A DNA stretch of 64,000 nucleotides from Bacillus yapensis (GCF_005280205.1 NZ_SUND01000022.1:1-64000); one strand, 5' to 3'. Counted from the first letter of the stretch, positions 10,386 through 18,961 are shown. Notes: a model not told the origin generated them from the letters alone. Program-made: numbers and translations.

Positions 10386-10578
10386 TCAGCTACCTTCCTT
10401 TAAAGCAAATTATATATTTCAGATTATATCAAATTCAAAATAGTTTAAGTTGTTGAGTTTCCTTCAAAAAAAACTAGACCCTCGAAAACACTGATTATAC
10501 AGCGTATTTAAGAATATTTGTTTCTATTCTCTGACGAGTGGTGCTACCGTCCCAACATGTGTAGTTGTGTATATACAG

Positions 10579-10614
10579 AACCACGCCCTCATGGGCTACC
10601 ATGAGGGCGTGGTT
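10579..10614. terminator. Long GC-rich hairpin, possible terminator
   Basis: AACCACGCCCTCATGG (10579-10594) pairs over 15-16 bp with CCATGAGGGCGTGGTT (10599-10614). There is no clear U-tract on either side. It lies between the end of the ComK-like gene and the start of the DUF262 pair and most likely insulates the two. Confidence 0.55.
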
Positions 10615-10685
10615 TCTCTAGCCAAAATATAACATCTTACTAGCATAATTCAGCATCCTTATTTAATAGAAAGATACTATTTTTC

Positions 10686-11249
10686 TTATCTCTCCTCTTC
10701 ACTACCTCTACACTCATACTTCCCCATCTCTTCCACAATGACCCAGCGTTCCTCAGGCACTTGATCATATTTCAATGCTCCCTTGGTGTTCCGCAAAATC
10801 ATATCCCTCAAATCCGCAGCACACCCACGTTTGTTCCGAAAAGAAGATTCCCGCATTTTGATATCAATCTCATGCCCATATTTCAAGAACACCTTCGTGT
10901 CCTTAAGACTTAGTAGTTTCGTATTCTCTACATGATTTAACACAAACCATACGCAGTTCTCTTTTTTATATGACTTTGAAGGAAATATCCAGATGTCCAA
11001 TGAAGCATCAATTTTGATTGGGTACATTTTTCTATTTCGACCTAATAGCTTCCGTGAACTTTCAAGTGCCCCCTTAAAGCTTGAGCCATAGCTAGTCAGT
11101 GTATTATCAATGAGTTTAAGTGGGGACATTGCAACCAAGAATTTATCATTACCTTCAATCACAAATGTGAATAGCACTCCATTTTCATAATAGATTCCGT
11201 AGAATAGGACAGTCTTTGCATTAATCAAATAGTTTTCTCTAATCACCAT
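10686..11249 (-). CDS. ComK-like transcription factor
   Basis: This is a ComK-family protein. ComK is the competence master activator and binds paired AT-boxes as a dimer of dimers. The start at 11249 follows AGAGGGAACTAAA, giving 187 residues, close to the 192 of B. subtilis ComK. From memory it matches ComK in the block PLKLIDNTLTSYGSSFKGAL and in later motifs (MYPIKID, then IWIFPS, then CVWFVLNHV). It lies between a DndB-like pair and a DUF262 pair, away from any com gene. It may therefore be a paralogue wired to the neighbouring restriction-like genes rather than the main comK; that link is inference. Confidence 0.78.
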   Translation of the reverse strand: MVIRENYLINAKTVLFYGIYYENGVLFTFVIEGNDKFLVAMSPLKLIDNTLTSYGSSFKGALESSRKLLGRNRKMYPIKIDASLDIWIFPSKSYKKENCVWFVLNHVENTKLLSLKDTKVFLKYGHEIDIKMRESSFRNKRGCAADLRDMILRNTKGALKYDQVPEERWVIVEEMGKYECRGSEEER

Positions 11250-11315
11250 TTTAGTTCCCTCTTTCGTTTGTTTGTTTTTCATCACATCTTAGATCTATAA
11301 TTTTTTTACGAAAAA

Positions 11316-11344
11316 GGGTATACTAACTTAAGGTTGGTATACCC
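11316..11344 (-). terminator. Terminator of the DndB-like pair
   Basis: On the minus strand GGGTATAC (11337-11344) pairs with GTATACCC (11316-11323), followed by TTTTT. It is the second hairpin after the stop of the 345-residue DndB-like gene. Confidence 0.7.
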
Positions 11345-11355
11345 AACTGACGAAT

Positions 11356-11400
11356 CCCATAGGTACTGTCTTCCCGGACGGTGTTACCTATGGGGTTTTT
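11356..11400 (+). terminator. Second hairpin with plus-strand U-tract
   Basis: CCCATAGGTA (11356-11365) pairs with TACCTATGGG (11385-11394), followed by GTTTTT on the plus strand. No plus-strand gene ends here. It may block antisense transcription entering the DndB-like genes or act together with the neighbouring hairpin. Confidence 0.6.
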
Positions 11401-11421
11401 ATTTTATTCTTCACATTCCAC

Positions 11422-12459
11422 TCACCTCCCTTGTACCTCAAGCCAACGCACGATTTTTACTAGATTTGCTTTGTCATTTGCCAAATAGTAGTAACCGCCT
11501 CTAGTTGAGCCTTTAAACTCTTTCCAAATTGTATTCTCACTACTAAAATTGATATCTTTCAATCTACGCATTCTCTTAACCATTTCTTTTTTTCGCTCTT
11601 CAAATGGATATTTCCCCAAGCCTTTATTCGCAAAAAGGGCAACACTCAGTAGCAATGGATGATTCGCCAACATTGATACCTGAATATCTCCGATTCGTTC
11701 CGGTGGATAGAGTCGGAATAATTCATGAAACCAAACATTAATTAATTCAACATACTCTTCTGCCACTAGAAACGTTTCAAACTTCTCATTCTCACTCGTA
11801 TTAATAGTCATATTTCCAGTTATAAAGGTTCCCACAATTTGACGCAGATGTGTCAAAGAAAGGAGCTTTTTGTTCTTAGGTCTTACGACTGCCACTTTCT
11901 CAATTTCAACACCAGCTAATTTTAACTGTGTATTCGCTTTCAAAATAGTGTTGGTGATAATGTTCAGTTCACTTCTCGAATCAAAGGCTATCCGTTTGGA
12001 TAGTGCTACCTTTTTTCCTTTTGTATTCAGATCGATATATAGTTGATCCAATTCCTCTTCTGATAACCCTTCAAAAATTTGAATGGCCACTTCCGTATGT
12101 TGGATAAAATGAAGCAACTTATATCCTTTTTTCATTTCTTCAGGATTGTCACTTTTTGCCGCCCTATAACCCAATTCTTCAATTTGACAAAGGGCGGCTA
12201 GTCTTTGATTGCCATCAACTATCGTGAATTCCAAAGGTTTCTTTGTCCCAAGACTAGCTACATTCGCGACCATTGGTGGAAAATAGATTTGTTCATTCAC
12301 TACATTTTCCAATATATATTTCTTAATAGCTCTTACATGCAGTTTGTTTAGATGGCGTAATTTCACTTGCCCATCATGAACTAAAGCTGCTAGCTCAGTT
12401 ATCGAATACGTTGTAATCAACTGTCTTTTCGTAAAAACATCGTTGAGGATCACGTTCAT
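11422..12459 (-). CDS. DndB/DGQHR-like protein with DGNQR motif
   Basis: The 345-residue protein resembles the DndB/DGQHR family, whose ParB-like fold was first seen in regulators of DNA phosphorothioation. The motif here is DGNQR (82-86, in FTIVDGNQRLAAL). It is followed by the family's 'LNTKGKKVALSKRIAFD' block near residue 150, which corresponds to 'D(I/L)NT..K' in DndB. It overlaps the upstream DndB-like gene by 4 nt (ATGA). No dndA, C, D or E gene is present in the window, so a regulatory role in phosphorothioation is not supported here. The function is open. Confidence 0.72.
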   Translation of the reverse strand: MNVILNDVFTKRQLITTYSITELAALVHDGQVKLRHLNKLHVRAIKKYILENVVNEQIYFPPMVANVASLGTKKPLEFTIVDGNQRLAALCQIEELGYRAAKSDNPEEMKKGYKLLHFIQHTEVAIQIFEGLSEEELDQLYIDLNTKGKKVALSKRIAFDSRSELNIITNTILKANTQLKLAGVEIEKVAVVRPKNKKLLSLTHLRQIVGTFITGNMTINTSENEKFETFLVAEEYVELINVWFHELFRLYPPERIGDIQVSMLANHPLLLSVALFANKGLGKYPFEERKKEMVKRMRRLKDINFSSENTIWKEFKGSTRGGYYYLANDKANLVKIVRWLEVQGR

Positions 12460-13547
12460 CCAATCCTTTCTTTAGTTAAAATGCCTAAAAATCTCACAAC
12501 TGTTCTTTGGATTGAAGTCGACGATGAGTGATGTGTGATTCTTCTTTTTGATGCGTCGTAAATATGGGAAAAGAGTGGGTCATCATGTTGCCACTTGCAG
12601 TATGGTTTAAGATTCTGAAGCTGCTGAATGGCTTCTAGGTGAGGAATACCATGTTTCTTGTTGAGTTCATGGACTGTAAGGGCCAATGCAACCTGAATTC
12701 CGGTCAAGCCTGTCACATATTTTTTGCGGTTGGCCATTTGTTTTGGGAATAACTTCACCCATGATTCAAAGAAAGCCAACGAGATGTTCATTACTTCAAC
12801 CGGTTTATAGTTACCAAAATTCGGTTCCCCTTTTTTGACACTAATATATCCTTCAAATAGGGCGAGCAGGCATCTTTTCATTATCGTAAGTGAAGTAACT
12901 GCCGAATTCTGATGTGTTAGTCTAGATAACTCTTGTTCAATTTCAAAATGATTCTCCAGTTGATTCGCAACTTTTCTCGTCAATTCCGTATAGCTATCGC
13001 GATGATCGTATTTCATAATAAGTCCACTATGTGCTTCTTTTCGCTCCGTATTAATGTCCGTAAACATCTGCTTCTCATTTTCCGTAGTGAGATCCAAATA
13101 CACCTGCATCGCTACTGGATAATCTCTTAACTTTTCTATGTACTCTTGAATGGTCTGGGCTTCTATCACATCTCCAACTTCTTCAGATGCTTCTTTTTGT
13201 GATTGTAAATGGCTTAAAGCAGACTTTAAGGCAGCCGCACGATGCTGGCCATCTAGGATGAACAGCTTACTTCCCGGTTCCATCTCCCAGCCACGGTCAG
13301 TTTGTTTAATTGCTCCCCTAGCTGAAAAGATAAAAGGTGAAAAGTAAAACTCCATAGATTTCAATGAATCTAAAATAAATTGTCTTATTTCCCCTCTTCG
13401 AATTGGGTCCAAATTTCGTTGCACTTCAGGGTCTACTTCAAATATGGAGTCAAGTGTAGCGAAACGGAGTTGGGTCGCTAATACTCTTTTGCCAAATTGA
13501 TTATAACCGATTCCATCAATGATTGATTTAAAGTCAATATTCGACAC
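12456..13547 (-). CDS. DndB/DGQHR-like protein
   Basis: The start chosen is the GTG at 13547, preceded by GAGGTGAGAATC with ideal spacing; an in-frame start at 13634 lacks a ribosome binding site. The 363-residue product has the DGQHR motif (about 99-103, in FILDGQHRAAAL) and the downstream block FTDINTERKEAHSGL, both typical of DndB-type proteins. It is the first gene of a two-gene operon with a second DndB-like protein. Pairing of two such proteins without the modification enzymes suggests an independent function, possibly DNA-related defence; that is inference. Confidence 0.75.
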   Translation of the reverse strand: MSNIDFKSIIDGIGYNQFGKRVLATQLRFATLDSIFEVDPEVQRNLDPIRRGEIRQFILDSLKSMEFYFSPFIFSARGAIKQTDRGWEMEPGSKLFILDGQHRAAALKSALSHLQSQKEASEEVGDVIEAQTIQEYIEKLRDYPVAMQVYLDLTTENEKQMFTDINTERKEAHSGLIMKYDHRDSYTELTRKVANQLENHFEIEQELSRLTHQNSAVTSLTIMKRCLLALFEGYISVKKGEPNFGNYKPVEVMNISLAFFESWVKLFPKQMANRKKYVTGLTGIQVALALTVHELNKKHGIPHLEAIQQLQNLKPYCKWQHDDPLFSHIYDASKRRITHHSSSTSIQRTVVRFLGILTKERIG

Positions 13548-13754
13548 GATTCTCACCTCAAGAACATTATAATTTTTTCCAAATATGAATGTAAATGCTA
13601 TTCTTTTGTGTTGCGTACACGTAACACTATTCATCGATTTGATTTTTCATCCCGTTTTCTCCACAATATTGACATGCCTTTTATTACAAGGGTAAAATTT
13701 AATATTTCTTTTCAAAAAATAGCTCAATTGGCTCGATTCACCTAAAAATCTGGC

Positions 13755-13800
13755 AAAAAAATAGCGATTTAATCCTACTAACATAGGATTAATCGCTATT
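13755..13800 (-). terminator. Strong terminator of the UvrA/E1 operon
   Basis: On the minus strand AATAGCGATTAATCCTA (13784-13800) pairs with TAGGATTAAATCGCTATT (13760-13777) with one bulge, followed by seven T. It lies about 150 nt after the UvrA-like stop codon. Confidence 0.85.
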
Positions 13801-13950
13801 TCCGAACATTTTTTGACAAAATTCACAGAAGCTTCATAATAATCATGTCTTCTATTCTTCGAATTCAAGTACTCCATCTACCTATAGGTATAACACAGGC
13901 TTTACAGCATCTTTAAAATTATCTTTAGAAAAGATACAACCCACAAATTA

Positions 13951-16392
13951 TTAGATATTAGGTCTGAAATTCACGTAAGTATGTAAGCAAATCCCTGTTA
14001 AAGATTCCTTAATCTTAACAATGTCTTCTGGAGTACCCTCAGCTACGATATTTCCGCCAGCAGAACCACCTTCAGGTCCAAGATCAATAATGTAATCTGC
14101 ACACTTGATCAAATCCAAATTATGCTCGATCACGATAACCGTATTTCCCTTATTAACTATTTTATCAAAAATCGAAATCAATCTTTTTATATCATCAAAA
14201 TGCAGACCAGTGGTCGGTTCATCAAATATAAATACATCATTTCCAGAATCCTGTTGATAAAGATAGCTTGCCAGTTTTACTCTTTGGGCTTCTCCTCCGG
14301 ATAGCGTAGTGGAGGGCTGCCCTAATTTAATATAGCCCAGTCCAACATCAACAAGAGCTTTAAGCTTCCTTACGATTTTCACTTCACCTTCAAAAAACTT
14401 TAACGATTCCTCTGACGACATTTCTAAAACATCAGCAATGGACTTCCCTCTAAATTTTAATTGAAGGATGTCTTCTTTATATCGCTTTCCCTTACATTGT
14501 GGACATTTAACGTATAGATCAGAAATAAAACCCATGTCAAACTTTATATAACCTTCACCTTTACATTCCTCACATCGACCACCTTCAACATTAAAGCTAA
14601 AGTCGCTTTTCTTAAAAGGCTTTTTATTAGCTTTAGAAACTTGTTCAAATAATTCACGGATATCATCAAATACACCTATGTATGTTGATGGTGTGGAGCG
14701 AGGAGTTCTTCCAATAGGTGTTTGAGTTACTCGTACAACTCTTTTTACTTTTTCTGTGCCCTCAATTCTACTGTACGGGCTTAGACCCACCTTGGAATTC
14801 TCTTTATTTTTATCACTTAATGCTTTATATAATATTTCATTAACAAGTGTACTCTTTCCTGATCCTGACACACCCGTAACCGCTGTAAAAATCCCTAAAG
14901 GGAAATTCACATCAATACCTTTTAGATTATTTTCTTTACAATTATAAATAGTAACTTTATCTCTTAACTTTCTTCTATTCCTAGGAACTTCTATAGTTTT
15001 CTTCCCTGATAAATACTGACCAGTCAGTGAATTTTTATTATACCTGACTTCATTCGGAGTTCCCATTGCTAGTATTTCCCCACCGTCAATTCCAGGTTTT
15101 GGTCCTATATCTACAAGGTAATCTGAAGCCATAATTATTTCCGCATCATGTTCTACTACAACAACTGTATTACCACCGTCTACTAACCTTCTTAACAATT
15201 GGATAAGTCTCTTATTGTCCCTTTCATGTAAACCTATGGATGGCTCATCTAATACATATAGAACACCTGACATATCGGAACTGATTTGACTAGCTAACCT
15301 CAAGCGTTGGATCTCACCACCTGATAACGTAACAACTGACCTATCCAATGTTAAATAAGAAAGGCCGCTTTCTTTCAAAAAATAGAGTCTTTTAATAATT
15401 TCGTCAACTATTAAAGAACCTACTTGTTTTTCAGCCTCATTCAATTTTTCTAAAAATTGTTGGTTAAAAAAAACAAGTGCATCTCCCACTGATTGCCGAG
15501 TTATTTCTCCAATATTTAAGCCAAAGACTAAAACCTCTAAACTATCTTTTCTTAATTTGAATCCATTACAATTTGAACAATTTTTTTCAAGCATATATTT
15601 TTTTAGATTCTCTCTCTTACTCTCAGACGGAGTTTCACTATACATATTGCTTATATCTTTTACGACTCCTTCAAAACTAACAGAGCGTGTTCTAGTTTTA
15701 CCCTGATAATTTTTATAAGTGATCTTAAATTTCTTCTCAGAAATCCCATAAAGAAGTTTTTGTATGAAATTTTCATCCAAATTTTCAAGTGGTTTATGTA
15801 AATCAATGTTAAAATCTAGACTAACTTTTTCTATTAATTTCGTATAGTATTGACTTTTTTCTTCTCGCCAAGGTAAAACCGCACCATCCATTAAGGAAAG
15901 CCTTCTGTTCAGTAAGAGCTCGGGCTCAATTTCTAAAATCGTTCCTTTTCCTTTACAATATTCACAAATACCATACGGGCTATTAAAAGAAAAATGTTTA
16001 GGTTCTAGTATTGTTTTATTCCCATTCTTGTCTTTACCAATTCTTGCAAAAAGAAGCCTTATATAATTGTGAATTTCTGACATAGTAGCAACAGTAGAGT
16101 TTGGATTTCTATTTGTGTTATTTTGACTTAGCGAAATAGCAGGCGACAGACCTTTAATAGAATCGACATCTGGTTTTGGTAGTTGATCAAATGCTTGTCT
16201 ATTATTAAATGACAATGCCTCAATAAATTTCCTTTGTCCTTCTGCAAAAATAGTGTCAAAAGCCAAAGATGATTTACCTGCACCTGATACCCCTGTAATG
16301 ACTGTTAATTTATTTTTAGGTATTTTCACACTGATATTTTTTAGGTTATTTGTTCTTGCACCTGTAATTTGAATAAAATCATTATCAATCAC
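13951..16392 (-). CDS. UvrA2-type ATPase lacking the UvrB-binding domain (putative self-resistance)
   Basis: This is a UvrA paralogue of about 813 residues. The GTG at 16392 is chosen because AAGAGG follows the upstream E1 stop codon at perfect spacing. It retains both ATPase modules: GVSGAGKS (34-41), a first signature LSGGEIQRLRLA, a second Walker A GVSGSGKST and a second signature LSGGEAQRVKLA. It also keeps the zinc modules CEYC, CSNC and CEEC...CPQC. LLFARIG (113-119) is followed after about 15 residues by FSFNSPYG (134-141). In canonical UvrA this interval contains the UvrB-binding domain of over 100 residues. UvrA2/DrrC-type proteins with this loss protect producers of DNA-binding antibiotics. 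Position as last gene of a RiPP-like operon suggests self-immunity. Confidence 0.88.
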   Translation of the reverse strand: MIDNDFIQITGARTNNLKNISVKIPKNKLTVITGVSGAGKSSLAFDTIFAEGQRKFIEALSFNNRQAFDQLPKPDVDSIKGLSPAISLSQNNTNRNPNSTVATMSEIHNYIRLLFARIGKDKNGNKTILEPKHFSFNSPYGICEYCKGKGTILEIEPELLLNRRLSLMDGAVLPWREEKSQYYTKLIEKVSLDFNIDLHKPLENLDENFIQKLLYGISEKKFKITYKNYQGKTRTRSVSFEGVVKDISNMYSETPSESKRENLKKYMLEKNCSNCNGFKLRKDSLEVLVFGLNIGEITRQSVGDALVFFNQQFLEKLNEAEKQVGSLIVDEIIKRLYFLKESGLSYLTLDRSVVTLSGGEIQRLRLASQISSDMSGVLYVLDEPSIGLHERDNKRLIQLLRRLVDGGNTVVVVEHDAEIIMASDYLVDIGPKPGIDGGEILAMGTPNEVRYNKNSLTGQYLSGKKTIEVPRNRRKLRDKVTIYNCKENNLKGIDVNFPLGIFTAVTGVSGSGKSTLVNEILYKALSDKNKENSKVGLSPYSRIEGTEKVKRVVRVTQTPIGRTPRSTPSTYIGVFDDIRELFEQVSKANKKPFKKSDFSFNVEGGRCEECKGEGYIKFDMGFISDLYVKCPQCKGKRYKEDILQLKFRGKSIADVLEMSSEESLKFFEGEVKIVRKLKALVDVGLGYIKLGQPSTTLSGGEAQRVKLASYLYQQDSGNDVFIFDEPTTGLHFDDIKRLISIFDKIVNKGNTVIVIEHNLDLIKCADYIIDLGPEGGSAGGNIVAEGTPEDIVKIKESLTGICLHTYVNFRPNI

Positions 16393-16408
16393 CTTAACTA
16401 ACCTCTTT

Positions 16409-17500
16409 TCAGCAGAATTTTCCGTTAACACCACACCATTCACAATTATCATCATGGGAAATGTCCATATAACTAATATTCATAGAATAAATATCAAACT
16501 CTCCACGTCTATTAATATTAGCTGGCAAAATTACTTTACTTAAAACCTTAATTGCTTCCATTGCAGCTATACTAGCAGATATAGCACACAGGGGACCAAA
16601 GCTTCCTATTTTCCGATTTTCTATATGTAATTTTCTTATATTTGAAATATCAATTTTATTAATTTCATTCAGCTTTGTTTCAAAACACTTTACACAAGCG
16701 GATTGAAACGGAAGAATCGTTTGGCCTATTAAAGATAAGTGCAAATTATAACCTCCAGCAATAATATGCGGTACACCATACTTCATACAACTTTCACCTA
16801 TCCATAATGTCGTTTGATCAACAGTTGGTTTATCTGCACAGTTAATAACTAAACTAGCTTCTTTTGCAAATTCTTCAATTCCAGATTCGTTAATGTATTT
16901 ATAGACCTTTTCTACAGAAATTTCCGAATCAATCTCATGTAAATTTCTTTGTACGATATCGATTTTATTCTCACCTACATCATCCAGAGTAAAACCTATT
17001 TGTCGATGTAAATTTGTAATTTCGACAATATCAGCATCTATTAATGTAAATTTTTTTACTCCAGACTGTGCAAGTTGATAAGTAACCCAAGTTCCAACAG
17101 CACCTAGACCCACAATTACAACATGAGAACTTCTTATGTTATTCCAAGCATGAATTTTTTCATCATACACTGAGACATAATCCTCAATAAAATTTAATAC
17201 TCGTCTAAAGCGCTGATAATCTTCTTTGTACCATTCTTTATCGGCATCAATAATAACATTTTTTCTTTCCAAAAATTTCAACATATTGATCATGTTTTTT
17301 TTTGCTAAAATATCCAATTCATATTCTTGGCAAATTTCATCAATACCTCTTGTTCCATCCAAAGACAAAATAAGGTTAATAACATTCTGATTTGGTACCT
17401 TCATTATTACTTGTCTCCGCGTATTAGTCAGAAAAAATTCAATTGTATTAATATCATGTACGACTGAGGAAACAGATGATCTAACTTTAGGCTTTTTCAT
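16409..17500 (-). CDS. RRE-ThiF (E1-like) adenylating enzyme, second copy
   Basis: The start at 17500 (ATG) follows GGAGAG, giving 363 residues. An N-terminal winged-helix region of about 90 residues, with a TNTRRQ strand and a helix-rich 'DGTRGIDEICQEY' block, resembles the RiPP recognition element of PqqD/MccB-type proteins. The ThiF/E1 domain follows with VGLGAVGTW (about 130-138). Two C-x2-C pairs (CVKC and CEWC, about 269-272 and 353-356) should bind zinc. E1-like enzymes adenylate carboxylates of peptides or sulfur carriers. The gene overlaps the first E1 by 14 nt and abuts the UvrA-like gene. The substrate is inferred to be the upstream precursor. Confidence 0.85.
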   Translation of the reverse strand: MKKPKVRSSVSSVVHDINTIEFFLTNTRRQVIMKVPNQNVINLILSLDGTRGIDEICQEYELDILAKKNMINMLKFLERKNVIIDADKEWYKEDYQRFRRVLNFIEDYVSVYDEKIHAWNNIRSSHVVIVGLGAVGTWVTYQLAQSGVKKFTLIDADIVEITNLHRQIGFTLDDVGENKIDIVQRNLHEIDSEISVEKVYKYINESGIEEFAKEASLVINCADKPTVDQTTLWIGESCMKYGVPHIIAGGYNLHLSLIGQTILPFQSACVKCFETKLNEINKIDISNIRKLHIENRKIGSFGPLCAISASIAAMEAIKVLSKVILPANINRRGEFDIYSMNISYMDISHDDNCEWCGVNGKFC

Positions 17501-18620
17501 ATACAATCTCTCCACATGTTTTGCAATTTTCATCTCTCTTCACATCTAAATAATTGATATCAAGAGTATCAAATAAGAATTCTCCCCTCGATTTACTATA
17601 ATTTGTAAAATCTGTTAGTCCAGCAATATACTTGATAATTTCGATAACAGCATAACTCGCAGAAAGCAATGACATACTAGACAGTCCACCAATTTCCAGA
17701 TGACGTTCCTTAACTGGGTGTGGACTAGGTTTCCAATCTTTTAGAGCTTCTTTAAAATAGTCTGCATAACAATCTACACAAGGAGTTAACCCAGGAATAA
17801 TCAGCTCTCCAGTACTTGCAAGGTGAGCATCAAATCCACCAGCTATATAATGGGCCTTTTTTTGACTAATACATTCACGAGAAATTTTTAGTGAAGTATG
17901 ACCAATATACGGCTCATCTGCAGTATTAATAATGAAATCCGCCTTATCAATTACATTCGTAATTAATGTTTCTGGCGTTAAGTATTGATAATATTTCGTT
18001 ATATTAATTTTTGGATTGATTTTAGCTAAAGATGCCTCAAGAGCATCAAGCTTTGGAATACCAGCAAATTCTTCTTTATAGTATATATGGCGAGTAATGT
18101 CTGACTTTTCGACAACATCACCGTCAAATAATATAAAATTTCTGACTCCACACATTGCTAGCTCAGTGGCAATCCACCCTCCCACAGCACCACAACCAAA
18201 AATCAAAATGCAGGAATTTTCAATTTCTCTCTGTGCTTCATACTTTCGAACAACCCCAGGTAAAAAATCACCAAAAAAGTTAATTTGTCTATCATATCGT
18301 TCTTTTGACTCATCAGATATATATGAACTGTGAACATTTTGTTTATTTTCTACAATAATTCCTTTTTGAACTAAGAGTAAAAGAACTTGTTTAATAGCAT
18401 CAATGTCTATTATCTTTTCAATTCTTTCTTCAAGTTTTTTCTTAATATCCAATATCGATTTTTTTCCATCTATACATTCAATTAATAACACCGTAAACTT
18501 ATTAGCTTTAAACTGAATTTGTTTTCTTGTATTCATAAAGTATATTTGAAGAATCTCTTCACCAATCAAATATACATCTATACCATCTCTAATTTTATAT
18601 ATATCTGTTTGATTTATCAT
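17487..18620 (-). CDS. RRE-ThiF (E1-like) adenylating enzyme, first copy
   Basis: The 377-residue protein (ATG at 18620; a TTG at 18629 is an alternative) has the same layout as the next gene. An N-terminal RRE-like region includes FMNTRKQIQF and 'CIDGKKSILDIKKKLEE'. It is followed by an ERYDRQ motif typical of E1 entry helices, the nucleotide-binding FGCGAVGG (about 141-148), and two zinc pairs, CVDC and CKTC. MccB, PaaA and related enzymes use this fold to activate carboxylates on a precursor peptide. Two divergent E1 copies in one operon suggest two successive activation steps or a heterodimer. It lies behind the precursor gene and an attenuator-like hairpin. Confidence 0.85.
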   Translation of the reverse strand: MINQTDIYKIRDGIDVYLIGEEILQIYFMNTRKQIQFKANKFTVLLIECIDGKKSILDIKKKLEERIEKIIDIDAIKQVLLLLVQKGIIVENKQNVHSSYISDESKERYDRQINFFGDFLPGVVRKYEAQREIENSCILIFGCGAVGGWIATELAMCGVRNFILFDGDVVEKSDITRHIYYKEEFAGIPKLDALEASLAKINPKINITKYYQYLTPETLITNVIDKADFIINTADEPYIGHTSLKISRECISQKKAHYIAGGFDAHLASTGELIIPGLTPCVDCYADYFKEALKDWKPSPHPVKERHLEIGGLSSMSLLSASYAVIEIIKYIAGLTDFTNYSKSRGEFLFDTLDINYLDVKRDENCKTCGEIVYEKA

Positions 18621-18671
18621 ATGTTGCAATTTCCTCCCATAAAGTTACAACCGATTTCAATTTAAATATAT

Positions 18672-18702
18672 AAAAAGCCTTTTGTATTATTACAAAAGGC
18701 TT
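18672..18702 (-). terminator. Attenuator-like hairpin between precursor and E1 genes
   Basis: On the minus strand AAGCCTTTTGTA (18691-18702) pairs perfectly over 12 bp with TACAAAAGGCTT (18675-18686), loop of 4 nt, followed by a T-rich tail. It begins 15 nt after the precursor stop and 52 nt before the first E1 start. Partial termination here would give an excess of precursor transcript, as is usual in RiPP operons. Confidence 0.85.
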
Positions 18703-18716
18703 CTTATACATCAATT

Positions 18717-18905
18717 TTAGTATTGAACAACCCCAGAGTTAACTTCCAAAAATGCTCCCCATTCTTCTTCGGTTGCCACTTGGTTATTACGTGTACAAAC
18801 ACGTGTACAGCAATCGGAACGATTACCAGAACAACCATCACTATATTTAGTTAATACTAATGATTCTTCGATCTCCTCAAACAAGAAATCCTCTGCTTTT
18901 AACAA
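18717..18905 (-). CDS. Cys-rich peptide, putative RiPP precursor
   Basis: This 62-codon gene starts at TTG (18905) behind GGAGGTG with 7-nt spacing. The first ~23 residues are acidic and leader-like (E10, E11, E13, E14, ending KYSDG). The middle part carries Cys25, Cys32, Cys33 and Cys37 among Ser, Thr, Asn and Arg (GCSGNRSDCCTRVCTRNN). A second acidic/aromatic segment (EEEWGAF) and a hydrophobic tail ending VVQY follow. Its position upstream of two RRE-ThiF enzymes supports a modified-peptide precursor. I do not recognise a known precursor family, and neither the cleavage site nor the modification is known. Confidence 0.75.
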   Translation of the reverse strand: MLKAEDFLFEEIEESLVLTKYSDGCSGNRSDCCTRVCTRNNQVATEEEWGAFLEVNSGVVQY

Positions 18906-18961
18906 AATAAAACACCTCCGGAAGAATAGATATAGACTAATAGGTAAATAGTTACAATTCC

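Noticed and set aside
11422-13547. DNA phosphorothioation (Dnd) system
   Set aside because: Only DndB-like proteins are present; no dndA, dndC, dndD, dndE or dndFGH gene is in the window.
13647-13877. 76-codon minus-strand reading frame
   Set aside because: It spans the strong terminator hairpin at 13755-13800, has no good ribosome binding site and reads unlike a protein.
13951-18905. Lanthipeptide, sactipeptide or thiopeptide locus
   Set aside because: No LanB/C/M, radical SAM or YcaO gene is visible; only E1-like enzymes are present.
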